From Paenibacillus sp. FSL R5-0490 (lineage in GTDB: Bacteria; Bacillota; Bacilli; Bacillales; Cytobacillaceae): DNA of 49,461 nucleotides. The stretch spans positions 1 to 49,461 of the forward strand of contig NZ_MRTQ01000031.1 in assembly GCF_001956215.1 (NCBI RefSeq). Reading direction: 5' to 3'. Shown in pieces: positions 16,963 through 25,382 of the stretch. The translations under genes and the position numbers were made by a program. A model generated the notes under the pieces. It was not told where the DNA came from. It did no database searches and saw nothing but the letters and a program-made list of their open reading frames with translations. Position 1 is the stretch's first letter. Each line of letters starts with the position of its first letter.

Positions 16963-18740
16963 TATTTATATTCTATGACTAGCATATCCCAGTAGGTTAG
17001 GGAAGGAAGGGTAAATGTAATGGTATCTCCTGCCCTCTTAAATGGAATGCTGATTGGTTTTATTGATGGATAGTCCGGTGTGGTAAACCAGAGTTTCACA
17101 ATATTCCTTTCATTTTTTATTTGAAAGCGGAGGCTGGACCTTTTGGAGGGAAGGGGCTGACTGGCATTTGTATCCCGCCATTCCATTGATGTTGCCTCAA
17201 GAAAATTAATAAAATGAACAACTTTTCTGTTCTCGGCCTGTTTTGCCAGCACCCAAACCTGCCCTTGTTTTGGTTCGTCTTTCGATAAAGGCATTTCATC
17301 AAGTGAGGTTATGTCAATGCTTGAAGAACTGACATGATCTCTTAACAGATTCTCATAGGCTGTAAGAAAGTCATAATATCGGATTAATTTTCTCTTTAAT
17401 TTACCCGATAGACTCAATTGATTATGAGGGAAATATTCTTTGGAGAGCATATGCTCGCCGAGCTCAAGATGAGCTCCTCCATTAGCAAAAATAACTGAGT
17501 TTGTGAGCAATATTCCCGCTTCGTTAAATTCTCCTGTTTGATTGGAATGGTCATAATTCATATAAGCGGCCAGCACTGAGCTTTGAAAGCGGCTTGAGAG
17601 CGAAGCATTTTCATCCAGTATTTTCTTTAAATCGGCATAGTATTTATATTCATCCCAGACTTCTGTATAAAGAAAGGCTGGGGAAGCACTTGCAATTGAT
17701 GACTGGCCATACTGATTGACAGCATTCACGACAGCCGTCTTTTCCGGAAGCTGCTGTTTTATTTTTTCCAAAAAAGGCTGAAAGCTGTCTGAAATGGAAA
17801 TAGGATCTCCCCATTCATTGTACACCTCCCCGCGGTTTCCCAGCTGGTCAATGTGCCAGCCATCAAAAGGAAGATGCTCGTATACATTGTGATGCTTCTC
17901 GATGATATAATCCTGCCACCATGGATTTGTGGGATTCATTATCATGATATTGCTTTTCCAATCATCTGGAAGGGGATGGGCATCGATTAGTGTTTGATTG
18001 GGATCTTTGAACAATAGCCATTCCTGCGGAAGTCCTCTATTTTCAAAAGAACCGTAAAGCAAATTATAGCTCATCGCTTTCATATTTTTTTGGTGTGCCA
18101 GATCAATATATTGCTTAATGGTATTAAACGAGACTTCACGGTTAGCGACGTCCTGCCAATGACCGGCAGGAGAGCCATTTTCCATTTTTAGCGGCTCCTG
18201 ATGCTCATAGTGCCAATCGTAAAACTGCAATCCGTTTATATGATATCGATTTAACCGCGAAATGACGTCTTCCATTTCTTCGATCGGGATCTCGCCAAAA
18301 TCGGAAAGAAATCCATAGCGGGGAAACTTGCTCCAGTCACTGGAAACATCTACAGCTATCGTTTCAGATTGTTTATAGTCTTCTTTTACCATTTCAACTT
18401 CTGCCAGATAGCCTTTATAGTCCTCATCAGGCGGCTGCCAGCTCCATGATAGCTCGCCTGTTTTCGCTGCAGAAATCTCCTCTTCTCCGATCTTTTCATC
18501 TAAGTGGAAATAAGAGACCTTTAGTTTTCCATTTGATTGTTGAATTTTTAGAGTGAAGCGTACCTCATCTCCTGGATTGTACCGTGTCTGGTCGGTATGG
18601 AGGCTGCTGAAAAGATTCCCGGGTGCGGTGTTTATGCTGGTACGGGTCTTATCGGTGTCAGCACTCTCCAGGTATATAAAGACGGAGGCTGCTGTCAGCA
18701 TAATCAATATCAGCAGCACAGCCCATTTAATCTTTGACAT
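16962..18740 (-). CDS. Glycoside hydrolase family 66, dextranase-like
   Basis: Secreted or membrane-anchored enzyme acting on alpha-1,6-glucans. 592 residues: N-terminal hydrophobic segment (WAVLLILIMLTAASVFIYL, about 6-24) without a clear cleavage site, an Ig-like domain (about 50-135), a TIM barrel (about 140-440) and a C-terminal beta domain. The GH66 landmarks are present: YGFLSDFGE, NGLQFYDWHYEHQEPL, the nucleophile Asp in FDGWHIDQLG (about 298) and the acid/base Glu in LYTEVWDEYKYY (about 360). It lacks room for the CBM35 insertion of cyclodextran-forming members, so plain dextranase is likelier. GGAGGTG decides the start at 18740. It lies 63 bases after the GH31 gene. Confidence 0.85.
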   Translation of the reverse strand: MSKIKWAVLLILIMLTAASVFIYLESADTDKTRTSINTAPGNLFSSLHTDQTRYNPGDEVRFTLKIQQSNGKLKVSYFHLDEKIGEEEISAAKTGELSWSWQPPDEDYKGYLAEVEMVKEDYKQSETIAVDVSSDWSKFPRYGFLSDFGEIPIEEMEDVISRLNRYHINGLQFYDWHYEHQEPLKMENGSPAGHWQDVANREVSFNTIKQYIDLAHQKNMKAMSYNLLYGSFENRGLPQEWLLFKDPNQTLIDAHPLPDDWKSNIMIMNPTNPWWQDYIIEKHHNVYEHLPFDGWHIDQLGNRGEVYNEWGDPISISDSFQPFLEKIKQQLPEKTAVVNAVNQYGQSSIASASPAFLYTEVWDEYKYYADLKKILDENASLSSRFQSSVLAAYMNYDHSNQTGEFNEAGILLTNSVIFANGGAHLELGEHMLSKEYFPHNQLSLSGKLKRKLIRYYDFLTAYENLLRDHVSSSSIDITSLDEMPLSKDEPKQGQVWVLAKQAENRKVVHFINFLEATSMEWRDTNASQPLPSKRSSLRFQIKNERNIVKLWFTTPDYPSIKPISIPFKRAGDTITFTLPSLTYWDMLVIEYK

Positions 18741-18803
18741 CAAGTTCACCTCCATTAATAAGGAAGGGACTAATCAGAATCTGATTAGCCCCATGTAAAG
18801 ATA

Positions 18804-21341
18804 TTAAAATTTAACTTGAACCTTCTTGTTTTCCTCTGCAGGAATATTGACATAGAGTGTTTTGGTTTTTTCTTCATAGAAGAAAGAACGCTTCGTTTTT
18901 GTCATCTCATCAAGAGATTTTGCTGACTTGTATTTATTGCCGGCAGCATGAACTTTCTTTGGCGCCTTTTCATTATTAAGCTTAAGAGTATACTGTGCAA
19001 TAGCTGAATCAAATTGATTGGAGCTCATCGTTTGAGAGAATTCAATTTTGTTTCGTTTTTTCACGATGTTAAAGTCTGTTACATTAAATTCACCATCACG
19101 GTGGTCCAATGATTTGCCATCATCTTCATAAAAGCTGTATGTTGCTTCTTGATCCAGATAAGTGTCCAGTACAAGGTTTGTTAATTCTTTTTCACCAGTA
19201 TATTGCTGAACTTCCCGTGTTGGGATCATAGAATCCTTTTTAACAAATATCGGTAATTGCTCAAGCGGTGCATTTACGGTAATGGTCTGGCCGCCCTTGA
19301 ATTCTTCCTTTGTCCAGAAGTCTACCCATGTTTCACCTGCCGGAAGGTATACTTGACGGCTTGTTTGTCCTTTTGTGACAACAGGAGCAAGCATCAGGGA
19401 ATCACCAAACATAAATTGGTCGCTGATATCGTATGTGTTTTCATCTTGCTGGTATTGATAAACCAATGGCTGCTGTACAGGTTTTCCTGTTTCGGAAGAA
19501 TCTTTGAATGCATTATACAGGTAAGGCATTAACTGATAGCGCATTTCGATATATTTCTTGGCAATGCCCTCCACTTCAGTTCCGAATGCCCATGGTTCCT
19601 GTCCTTGCTTAACTTCTGCTTTCGCATCTGAATCATAATGGATGCGGGAGAATGGAAGAAAGGCTCCAACTTGGATCCAGCGGGTATATAGCTCACTGTC
19701 AGGGCGTGAAGCAAATCCGCCGATATCATTTCCGACAAAAGAAACACCGGATAAACCAATATTCATATTCATTGGAAGAGACATTTGCAGATGTTCCCAG
19801 TTACTTACATTATCACCAGTCCATAGAGCTGCATAACGCTGTGAGCCCGCATACATATCGCGAGTCAGGACGAATGGACGTTCATTCGGCTTATACATAT
19901 CCCAGGCATTATACGTAGCTTCTGCTTCGTCATGGCCATATAGGTTGTGATACTCTGTGTGAAGAAGTTTATCATTTTCAAAGCCGAAATAAGTATCCAG
20001 CGGCATTGTGTGGTTATATTCGCCGCCATCTACAAATACAGCCGGCTCGTTCATATCATTCCAGATGCCGTCAATTCCTGCATCAAAAAGAACGTTATGG
20101 TTTTTTGCCCACCAATTACGCACTTCCTCTTTTGAGAAATCAGGGAATGCGGAATCACCAGGCCATACCGGCCCGATAAAGTTTGTGCCATCGGCATTCT
20201 TGCCCCAGTAATCATTCTGTGTACCTTCTTGATAGATTCGGTAGTTTTCATCCTGTTTGACTGCAGGGTCGTTAATTGCAATTGCATGGAATCCTTTCAT
20301 TGCTTTCAGCTTCTGAAGGGCATCCTTGTACTTCTGATCCCAAGTAAAGACACGATACTCCTGCATATAATCAATATCAAAATGCATCGTATCGAGCGGG
20401 ATGTTTTTTTCGCGGTATGTGGATGCTACATCAACAATCTCATCTGCTGTATAGCCCCATTTACTTTGATGAAGACCTAAAGTCCACTTTGCGGGAAGGT
20501 CCATTTTACCCGTTAATTCTGTATAAACATCCAATACGTTTGAAATTTCAGGCCCATACATAAAGTAATAAGTTAGAGGCCCGCCGTTTGCATAAAAATA
20601 GTAGTAATCATCCGATTCACTGGCCATTTCATAGTAAGAACGGTATGTATTATCAAAAAGAATACCGTATGCTTTTTTATCTTTTAATCCCATAAAGAAA
20701 GGAATGGCCGTGTAAAGATATTTCGTATCTTTCGTATAGGCGTAAGCATCTGTATTCCACATTCCGATGCTTTCTCCGCGCTGGTTCAGATTTAATCCAG
20801 CTTGCTCGCCAAATCCGTAGAAGTTTTCGCCTTTTTGAGTTTTCTTAAAGACGTAGGGCTTGCCATCTTCATAACCGGCAGAAGCTCCATTTTCTAAGTA
20901 ATCTTCGTTAATGACATTTCCCTTCTTATCCAGAAACTTAATTCCGAAAGGAGATTTTTTAATTTTGATGGTTAATTCTTCAGTTGAGATCGTGAATTCT
21001 TTTCCATCCTGGGCAGTGAAGCGGGGAGTTTTCCAGTCTTTTTTCTGAATGGCAGGAGAATCTTCTTCTTGCTGTCCATCCTTTAGAATAGATACTTTTA
21101 CAAGATCTTTAGAATAAATTCTGATATAGGCGTTAAATTCACCTAAATCAAATTGAAATCCATTATCCAATTTTTTGATATTTTTTACAGATAGTTTCTG
21201 TAAATTCTCCTTATTAAGCGGAGTATCTGCTTCCGGCTGTGTGACAGCTGCCAAGGCAGAAGGCAGGCTTGCTGAAAGTGCGATAACCATTGCAAGGGCT
21301 GCAATAAATAGCACTCTTAGCGATTGTAACGCTTTGCTCAT
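18804..21341 (-). CDS. Secreted glycoside hydrolase family 31 alpha-glucosidase
   Basis: 845 residues with a typical signal peptide (basic MSKALQSLR, hydrophobic core, ALA-A cleavage near residue 32). An N-terminal galactose-mutarotase-like domain (about 45-265) precedes the (beta/alpha)8 barrel, which carries the GH31 motifs HFDIDYMQEYRVFTW, the nucleophile in GIWNDMNEPAVF (about residue 425) and the acid/base Asp in ALWTGDN (about 500). A DUF5110-type C-terminal beta domain follows. It likely removes glucose from alpha-glucan oligosaccharides made by the GH66 enzyme downstream. A cre-like site lies 131 bases upstream, suggesting catabolite repression. No cell-wall sorting motif is seen. Confidence 0.92.
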   Translation of the reverse strand: MSKALQSLRVLFIAALAMVIALSASLPSALAAVTQPEADTPLNKENLQKLSVKNIKKLDNGFQFDLGEFNAYIRIYSKDLVKVSILKDGQQEEDSPAIQKKDWKTPRFTAQDGKEFTISTEELTIKIKKSPFGIKFLDKKGNVINEDYLENGASAGYEDGKPYVFKKTQKGENFYGFGEQAGLNLNQRGESIGMWNTDAYAYTKDTKYLYTAIPFFMGLKDKKAYGILFDNTYRSYYEMASESDDYYYFYANGGPLTYYFMYGPEISNVLDVYTELTGKMDLPAKWTLGLHQSKWGYTADEIVDVASTYREKNIPLDTMHFDIDYMQEYRVFTWDQKYKDALQKLKAMKGFHAIAINDPAVKQDENYRIYQEGTQNDYWGKNADGTNFIGPVWPGDSAFPDFSKEEVRNWWAKNHNVLFDAGIDGIWNDMNEPAVFVDGGEYNHTMPLDTYFGFENDKLLHTEYHNLYGHDEAEATYNAWDMYKPNERPFVLTRDMYAGSQRYAALWTGDNVSNWEHLQMSLPMNMNIGLSGVSFVGNDIGGFASRPDSELYTRWIQVGAFLPFSRIHYDSDAKAEVKQGQEPWAFGTEVEGIAKKYIEMRYQLMPYLYNAFKDSSETGKPVQQPLVYQYQQDENTYDISDQFMFGDSLMLAPVVTKGQTSRQVYLPAGETWVDFWTKEEFKGGQTITVNAPLEQLPIFVKKDSMIPTREVQQYTGEKELTNLVLDTYLDQEATYSFYEDDGKSLDHRDGEFNVTDFNIVKKRNKIEFSQTMSSNQFDSAIAQYTLKLNNEKAPKKVHAAGNKYKSAKSLDEMTKTKRSFFYEEKTKTLYVNIPAEENKKVQVKF

Positions 21342-21471
21342 ATTGACACCTCAATCATTTATTTTTATAGCGATATTTACTTTAGCTCTCTGATGAAAGA
21401 AAGGTCAATACTTGTATATACAGGAATATCAAGGTGGGGGATAATACCCGCCCCTTGCTATGACAAAAGGA

Positions 21472-21485
21472 TGGAAACGATTACT
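21472..21485 (+). promoter_or_regulatory. cre-like CcpA site before the GH31-GH66 genes
   Basis: TGGAAACGATTACT matches 12 of 14 positions of the cre consensus; the motif is near-palindromic, so it can serve the minus-strand operon starting at 21341. Other than this and an imperfect GGGG/CCCC inverted repeat near 21433-21456, the 490-base gap 21342-21831 holds nothing I can identify on the plus strand before the small gene at 21832. Confidence 0.45.
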
Positions 21486-21831
21486 GCTGAATGAGAAAGC
21501 GTTTTATGCAACAGACAAAATGATTCAAATGTCCTTCATTTTAATGACTTGTAAAGTTGTGGGGGTATTTGTCATCAGTGTTTGTAATATAAAGCTGATG
21601 ACGTGAAGACACATGAACCTATTCGCCTATTAAAAATGGTTAAAAAGCCGGAAATACATTATAAGACAACACGAAAGGGGATTGAAGTAATGACAATGTA
21701 ACACAAAAAATATATTCAGAAATTTAAAAGTATTTTAAGTGCTATATTTTAGGGTGTCAGAGACAAAGAAGTTTTAAAATGCATTTTTGATGGTATTAAT
21801 ATAGTAAAAAAGCCAGAAAGGATTATGGAAT

Positions 21832-21966
21832 ATGAAAGAGATAACCGTCACAATCGATTATGAAGGAATGAAGTATCAGACTAATATCATCACAAATAAA
21901 GAAGCACGTGAAGAGGAAATTCTAAAGAAGGCTGAAGAACAGGTAAGAAAACAGTGGAATAATTAA
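21832..21966 (+). CDS. BA3454-like small stress-response protein, 44 aa
   Basis: A 44-residue product beginning MKEITVTIDYEGMKYQTNII and ending in an acidic/basic helix EEEILKKAEEQVRKQW. This matches the layout of the BA3454 family of tiny Bacillus stress proteins as I remember it: a beta hairpin followed by a charged helix. AAAGGA precedes the ATG by 9 bases. It stands alone. No molecular function is established for the family; the name rests on expression in B. anthracis. Confidence 0.75.
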   Translation: MKEITVTIDYEGMKYQTNIITNKEAREEEILKKAEEQVRKQWNN

Positions 21967-22011
21967 GATGACCCCCCTTAATCAGCGAAGATAAGGGGGT
22001 TAAATATGGGA

Positions 22012-22701
22012 TCAGTGAAGTTTTTGATTTAGTTTTTGCTGCAGCATTTCAATTTTATTTGGCAGGACAAATAAGTACTCTATTAAACTCTCTAAAAGCT
22101 CCATCAATAGGGAGGCCATATCCAGATCAATATCCTTTTCAAGATCAAGCATCTCGTAAAAGGCGCTGCCTGGCTGTGCCAGCTGGCTTAAAGACTGCAG
22201 GGGCCTTGCTAAATCAACATGTTTTGGCAGCAGTTCAAATTGCTTGGAAAGGTTTTGCCCTTTGACCTCTTCACCAAGAAAATTTTTCAGGATACTCTCG
22301 AGGACCCGCTTGGACATAACAGCTGTTGCAATTGTATCTTTGGAATAGCTGACATTTAAAGCTGATCGGTAGGCGCGTGTCAGGTCATTCGGCACTTCCT
22401 TTATTTTCTCCAGCTGAGTCAGGAGCTCCTTCGCTGAATTAGGATCATAGATATAAAGAATCGTCTCGTCGCTTGATTGGTCATCCTGATTGAGTATCAT
22501 GATAAAAACGGATTCCTTTTTACAGGCCGAACAATTTCCATGGGAAAGTATGCTGGATTTGCTTGTATGATTATAATTTGCTTTAATCGTAAAAAGGCTT
22601 GGTTTGCTGCATTTTGGGCACTCGCATCGAACACTTGATGGCAGCTTCCTATAACCAAATTGACTATGAGAAATAATTTGTGCCGGCAACACTCTTCTCA
22701 T
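22012..22701 (-). CDS. DUF4145 domain protein with N-terminal zinc ribbon
   Basis: 229 residues. The first third has two CxxC pairs, CECPKC and CSACKK, forming a zinc ribbon; the rest is a helical DUF4145-type domain (AYRSALNVSYSKDTIATAVMSKRVLESILKNFLG, about 115-150). DUF4145 domains often accompany nucleases and defence proteins, but no such partner is visible here. The third codon ATG at 22701 is preferred because GGGGGG lies 8 bases upstream; the first ATG would be only 2 bases from it. Confidence 0.75.
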   Translation of the reverse strand: MRRVLPAQIISHSQFGYRKLPSSVRCECPKCSKPSLFTIKANYNHTSKSSILSHGNCSACKKESVFIMILNQDDQSSDETILYIYDPNSAKELLTQLEKIKEVPNDLTRAYRSALNVSYSKDTIATAVMSKRVLESILKNFLGEEVKGQNLSKQFELLPKHVDLARPLQSLSQLAQPGSAFYEMLDLEKDIDLDMASLLMELLESLIEYLFVLPNKIEMLQQKLNQKLH

Positions 22702-22840
22702 TATCATATCCCCCCGCTAGAATTCATATTTTCCATTCCATTACATTTAAGTATAACTTTGAAAAATAAGAGGGACAAACCTGAAAAATATGGAATTTAT
22801 GAAAGGCGGATAGGGAGTAATCAACGGTTACTTAAAAGTG

Positions 22841-22875
22841 CCTGCTTAACAAACCATAAGCAGGGATACTATACT
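22841..22875 (+). promoter_or_regulatory. Inverted repeat and -10 element before the VOC gene
   Basis: CCTGCTTA (22841-22848) and TAAGCAGG (22857-22864) form a perfect 8-bp inverted repeat immediately before a -10-like TATACT (22870-22875). No T run follows, so an operator is more likely than a terminator. The regulator is unknown. Confidence 0.45.
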
Positions 22876-22905
22876 AATTACTATTCTTTATAAGGAGATG
22901 AAAAA

Positions 22906-23403
22906 ATGAAGAATCCATATCCTCGTTCGTTTTCGCATATAGGACTTTCCGTGCCGGATATCACTAAAGCTGTTCATTTTTATCAGGAGGTGCTCGGATG
23001 GTATGTCATCATGGAGCCTTCTGAGGTAATTGAAGATAACAGCCCCATCGGCCAGATGTGCACAGATGTGTTTGGTCCAGGCTGGGGAAGCTTTAAAATT
23101 GCCCACCTGTCTACCTCTGATAAAGTGGGAATTGAACTATTTGAATTTCCGAATAATGAGGACCCTGAAAATAACTTCGAGTTCTGGAAGACAGGCATTT
23201 TTCATTTTTGTGTGCAAGACCCGGATGTCGAAGGGCTTGTTGAGAAAATTGTGAAGCATGGCGGAAAACAGAGAATGCCAATTCGGGAATACTATCCTGG
23301 AGAAAAGCCGTATCGAATGGTGTACTGTGAAGATCCGTTTGGAAACCTGCTGGAAATCTATTCACACAGTTATGAGCTCACCTATTCACAGGGTGCTTAT
23401 TAA
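22906..23403 (+). CDS. VOC (glyoxalase/dioxygenase superfamily) protein
   Basis: 165-residue metalloenzyme-fold protein. Starts with RSFSHIGLSVPDITKAVHFYQEVLGWYV, the first beta-alpha-beta-beta-beta unit, and ends with YRMVYCEDPFGNLLEIYSHSYE, containing the conserved Glu ligand. Histidines at HIGLSV and FHFCV fit metal binding. Substrate unknown; lactoylglutathione-lyase-like and dioxygenase-like assignments are both possible. AAGGAGATG precedes the ATG. It is followed after 12 bases by a quinone oxidoreductase gene, likely one operon. Confidence 0.85.
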   Translation: MKNPYPRSFSHIGLSVPDITKAVHFYQEVLGWYVIMEPSEVIEDNSPIGQMCTDVFGPGWGSFKIAHLSTSDKVGIELFEFPNNEDPENNFEFWKTGIFHFCVQDPDVEGLVEKIVKHGGKQRMPIREYYPGEKPYRMVYCEDPFGNLLEIYSHSYELTYSQGAY

Positions 23404-23415
23404 AGGAGGAGTAAC

Positions 23416-24396
23416 GTGAAAGCTTTATTATTAGAAGGAAAAGGCTTATGGGAAGAGATGAAAATCGGGGAAGCCGAAAAACCACAGCCTCAAAAAGGAG
23501 AAATTCTGGTTAAAGTACATGCGGCTGGTTTGAACCCTGTGGATTATAAAACAGCGACTGGCGGCAATCCAAATTGGCAATATCCTCATATTCTTGGAGT
23601 GGACGCGGCAGGTATTATTGAAGAAGTCGGCGAAGGCGTACAAGGATGGCAGCCTGGAGACAGAGTTGTTTACCATAGCGATTTAACCAAAAAGGGAAAC
23701 TTTGCAGAATATGCAGTAACGACCGCACATACCGTCTCGCGCATTCCTGACTCTATATCTTTTGAAGAGGCAGCAGCTTTGCCGTGTGCCGGGTATACAG
23801 CTTATCAATCGCTTTTTCGCAAGCTCCGCATTCAAAAAGGACAAACCATATTAATTCATGCAGGTGCAGGCGGTGTAGGCGGATTTGCTGTTCAGCTGGC
23901 CAAACTTGCAGGTTTAACCGTTCTTACTACGGCATCTTCCCATAATCATGAATATGTGAAAAGCCTTGGAGCTGATTATCCTATAGATTATAAAAGGGAT
24001 GACTTTGTTGAAAAAACCCTGGAAATCACGGAAGGAAAAGGTGTTCATTCCGTCCTGGATACGGTAGGCAGAGACAATGCCACTAAGTCACTGAAAGCTT
24101 TAGCATTTAATGGCCAGCTGGCTTTTATAGCAGGACAGCCTGATTTTTCACAGGCCGTTTCCTTTGCCCATCCACTATCTTTTCATATGGTTGCTCTTGG
24201 GAGTGCTCATCAATCCAATAACCTGGCTGAACAGACAGATCTCTCGGTGATGGGGGATGAGATGCTGAAATTAATCCAAGAAAAGAAGATAAGTCCGCTT
24301 CTTGAAGAAGTAATTGCTCTCGAGGAAGTTTCTTCTGCTCTGAAGCGCTTATCTGAGCGGGCTGTTAAGGGGAAAATTGCGGCCAAGCTAATTTAA
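23416..24396 (+). CDS. NADPH:quinone reductase-like MDR oxidoreductase
   Basis: 326 residues of the medium-chain dehydrogenase/reductase superfamily, zinc-free QOR type. N-terminal GroES-like domain (AAGLNPVDYKTATGG; GVDAAGIIEEVGEGVQGWQPGDRVVY), NADP-binding Rossmann fold with AGAGGVGGFAVQLAKLAGL (about 149-167) and a C-terminal VKGKIAAKLI. Structural zinc cysteines are absent. GTG start with AAAGGAGGAG upstream. Coupled to the VOC gene, so together they may detoxify reactive carbonyls or quinones; this is inference. Confidence 0.88.
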   Translation: MKALLLEGKGLWEEMKIGEAEKPQPQKGEILVKVHAAGLNPVDYKTATGGNPNWQYPHILGVDAAGIIEEVGEGVQGWQPGDRVVYHSDLTKKGNFAEYAVTTAHTVSRIPDSISFEEAAALPCAGYTAYQSLFRKLRIQKGQTILIHAGAGGVGGFAVQLAKLAGLTVLTTASSHNHEYVKSLGADYPIDYKRDDFVEKTLEITEGKGVHSVLDTVGRDNATKSLKALAFNGQLAFIAGQPDFSQAVSFAHPLSFHMVALGSAHQSNNLAEQTDLSVMGDEMLKLIQEKKISPLLEEVIALEEVSSALKRLSERAVKGKIAAKLI

Positions 24397-24399
24397 CTA

Positions 24400-24436
24400 A
24401 AAAGAGCTACTCCCGCATGGGAATAGCTCTTTTTCC
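24400..24436. terminator. Bidirectional terminator
   Basis: AAAAAGAGCTA pairs with TAGCTCTTTTT around CTCCCGCATGGGAA, with A run and T run on either side; it serves the oxidoreductase gene and the convergent stress gene. Confidence 0.85.
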
Positions 24437-24437
24437 A

Positions 24438-25202
24438 TTATCCTTTATAAGGGTTATTGCGGTTTTCCCTGACATTGTTAAAATCATATGCATCTCGATT
24501 ACGGGTATCGACATCATCGTTATAGGCCGAAACCGTGCGGTCATTTGTGCTCAGATCTTCAGGGTTTCCGCTCAGCGGACGGTTTAGATCCAGATTCTCA
24601 TCTGTCCAAACACCGCTGCTGTTTCTGGTGTTATCCTTAAAAGCGTTTGTTCCGCGATCAAGCTCGCCGGGGTTCAAAGGATCAGTGCTTGTGTACGTTG
24701 TCCGGTCTCCATCTAAAACGGAACGGTCCGAATTTGTATAGCCATCAGTAAAGTCTGCAGACTTTGTATCAGGATCGACTAACACAAGGATTTTTCCTGA
24801 TTTGACATCTGCTTCATAGCGATGTGCCTCTTCTTCCGGAATGCCCATGCCGATAAGTGCTCCGGCAATGCCGCCTGCACCTGCACCAACTGCGGCTCCT
24901 GTTAATGTAGCAGCAATTGGTCCGGCTGCCACAATTGGCCCGATTCCAGGAATCGCCAATGCGCCTACACCGGCCAGAAGACCTGTTAATCCTCCCAGAA
25001 CACCGCCAGTAGCCGCGCCGGCAGCTAATCCCTCTTCCGTTTTTGTGCCTGTTTCTTCTGTAACAGCATCCACATCGTCTTTATTTTTACTAATTACGGA
25101 GATATCTTCGGGACGGTACCCTTCCACTCTTAACTTTTCAACCGCTTGAATAGCTTCCTGCTCTGTATCGTATGCACCTACAACATGCTTGTTTGTTGCC
25201 AT
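24438..25202 (-). CDS. General stress protein with YflT/GSP17M domain
   Basis: 254 residues. The N-terminal domain (KHVVGAYDTEQEAIQAVEKLRVEGYRPEDISVISKN) is the YflT/general stress protein 17M fold. A glycine/alanine-rich hydrophobic region (about 70-130, GGVLGGLTGLLAGVGALAIPGIGPIVAAGP) resembles the glycine-zipper part of such proteins, and the tail is hydrophilic and Asp/Asn/Arg-rich. The start at 25202 follows AAGGAGGATG. A sigma-B promoter lies 45-70 bases upstream, which fits induction by heat, salt and ethanol. Biochemical role unknown. Confidence 0.85.
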   Translation of the reverse strand: MATNKHVVGAYDTEQEAIQAVEKLRVEGYRPEDISVISKNKDDVDAVTEETGTKTEEGLAAGAATGGVLGGLTGLLAGVGALAIPGIGPIVAAGPIAATLTGAAVGAGAGGIAGALIGMGIPEEEAHRYEADVKSGKILVLVDPDTKSADFTDGYTNSDRSVLDGDRTTYTSTDPLNPGELDRGTNAFKDNTRNSSGVWTDENLDLNRPLSGNPEDLSTNDRTVSAYNDDVDTRNRDAYDFNNVRENRNNPYKG

Positions 25203-25246
25203 GTTCATCATCCTCCTTAATAATTTTTGCTTATCTATTGGTGTAC

Positions 25247-25272
25247 ATACCTTTTTCATTACGCTCATAAAC
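25247..25272 (-). promoter_or_regulatory. Sigma-B promoter of the YflT-like gene
   Basis: Read on the minus strand: GTTTAT, 14 bases, AGGTAT. This is close to the sigma-B consensus GTTTAA-N12..14-GGGTAT and sits 45 bases before the start codon. Confidence 0.7.
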
Positions 25273-25382
25273 CGCGTGGATAAAATTACTAATAATTTTC
25301 CCTTGACTGATAGATGGCTTGACCTGTAACTGCATAATCGGTAGTTTTAAAAATAGAACAGGCACAAGGAAGGTTGATCTCT

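Noticed and set aside
21971..21999. Strong terminator after the 44-residue gene
   Set aside because: CCCCCTTA/TAAGGGGG is a good stem but is followed by TTAAATAT and not a T run on the plus strand; only a weak signal.
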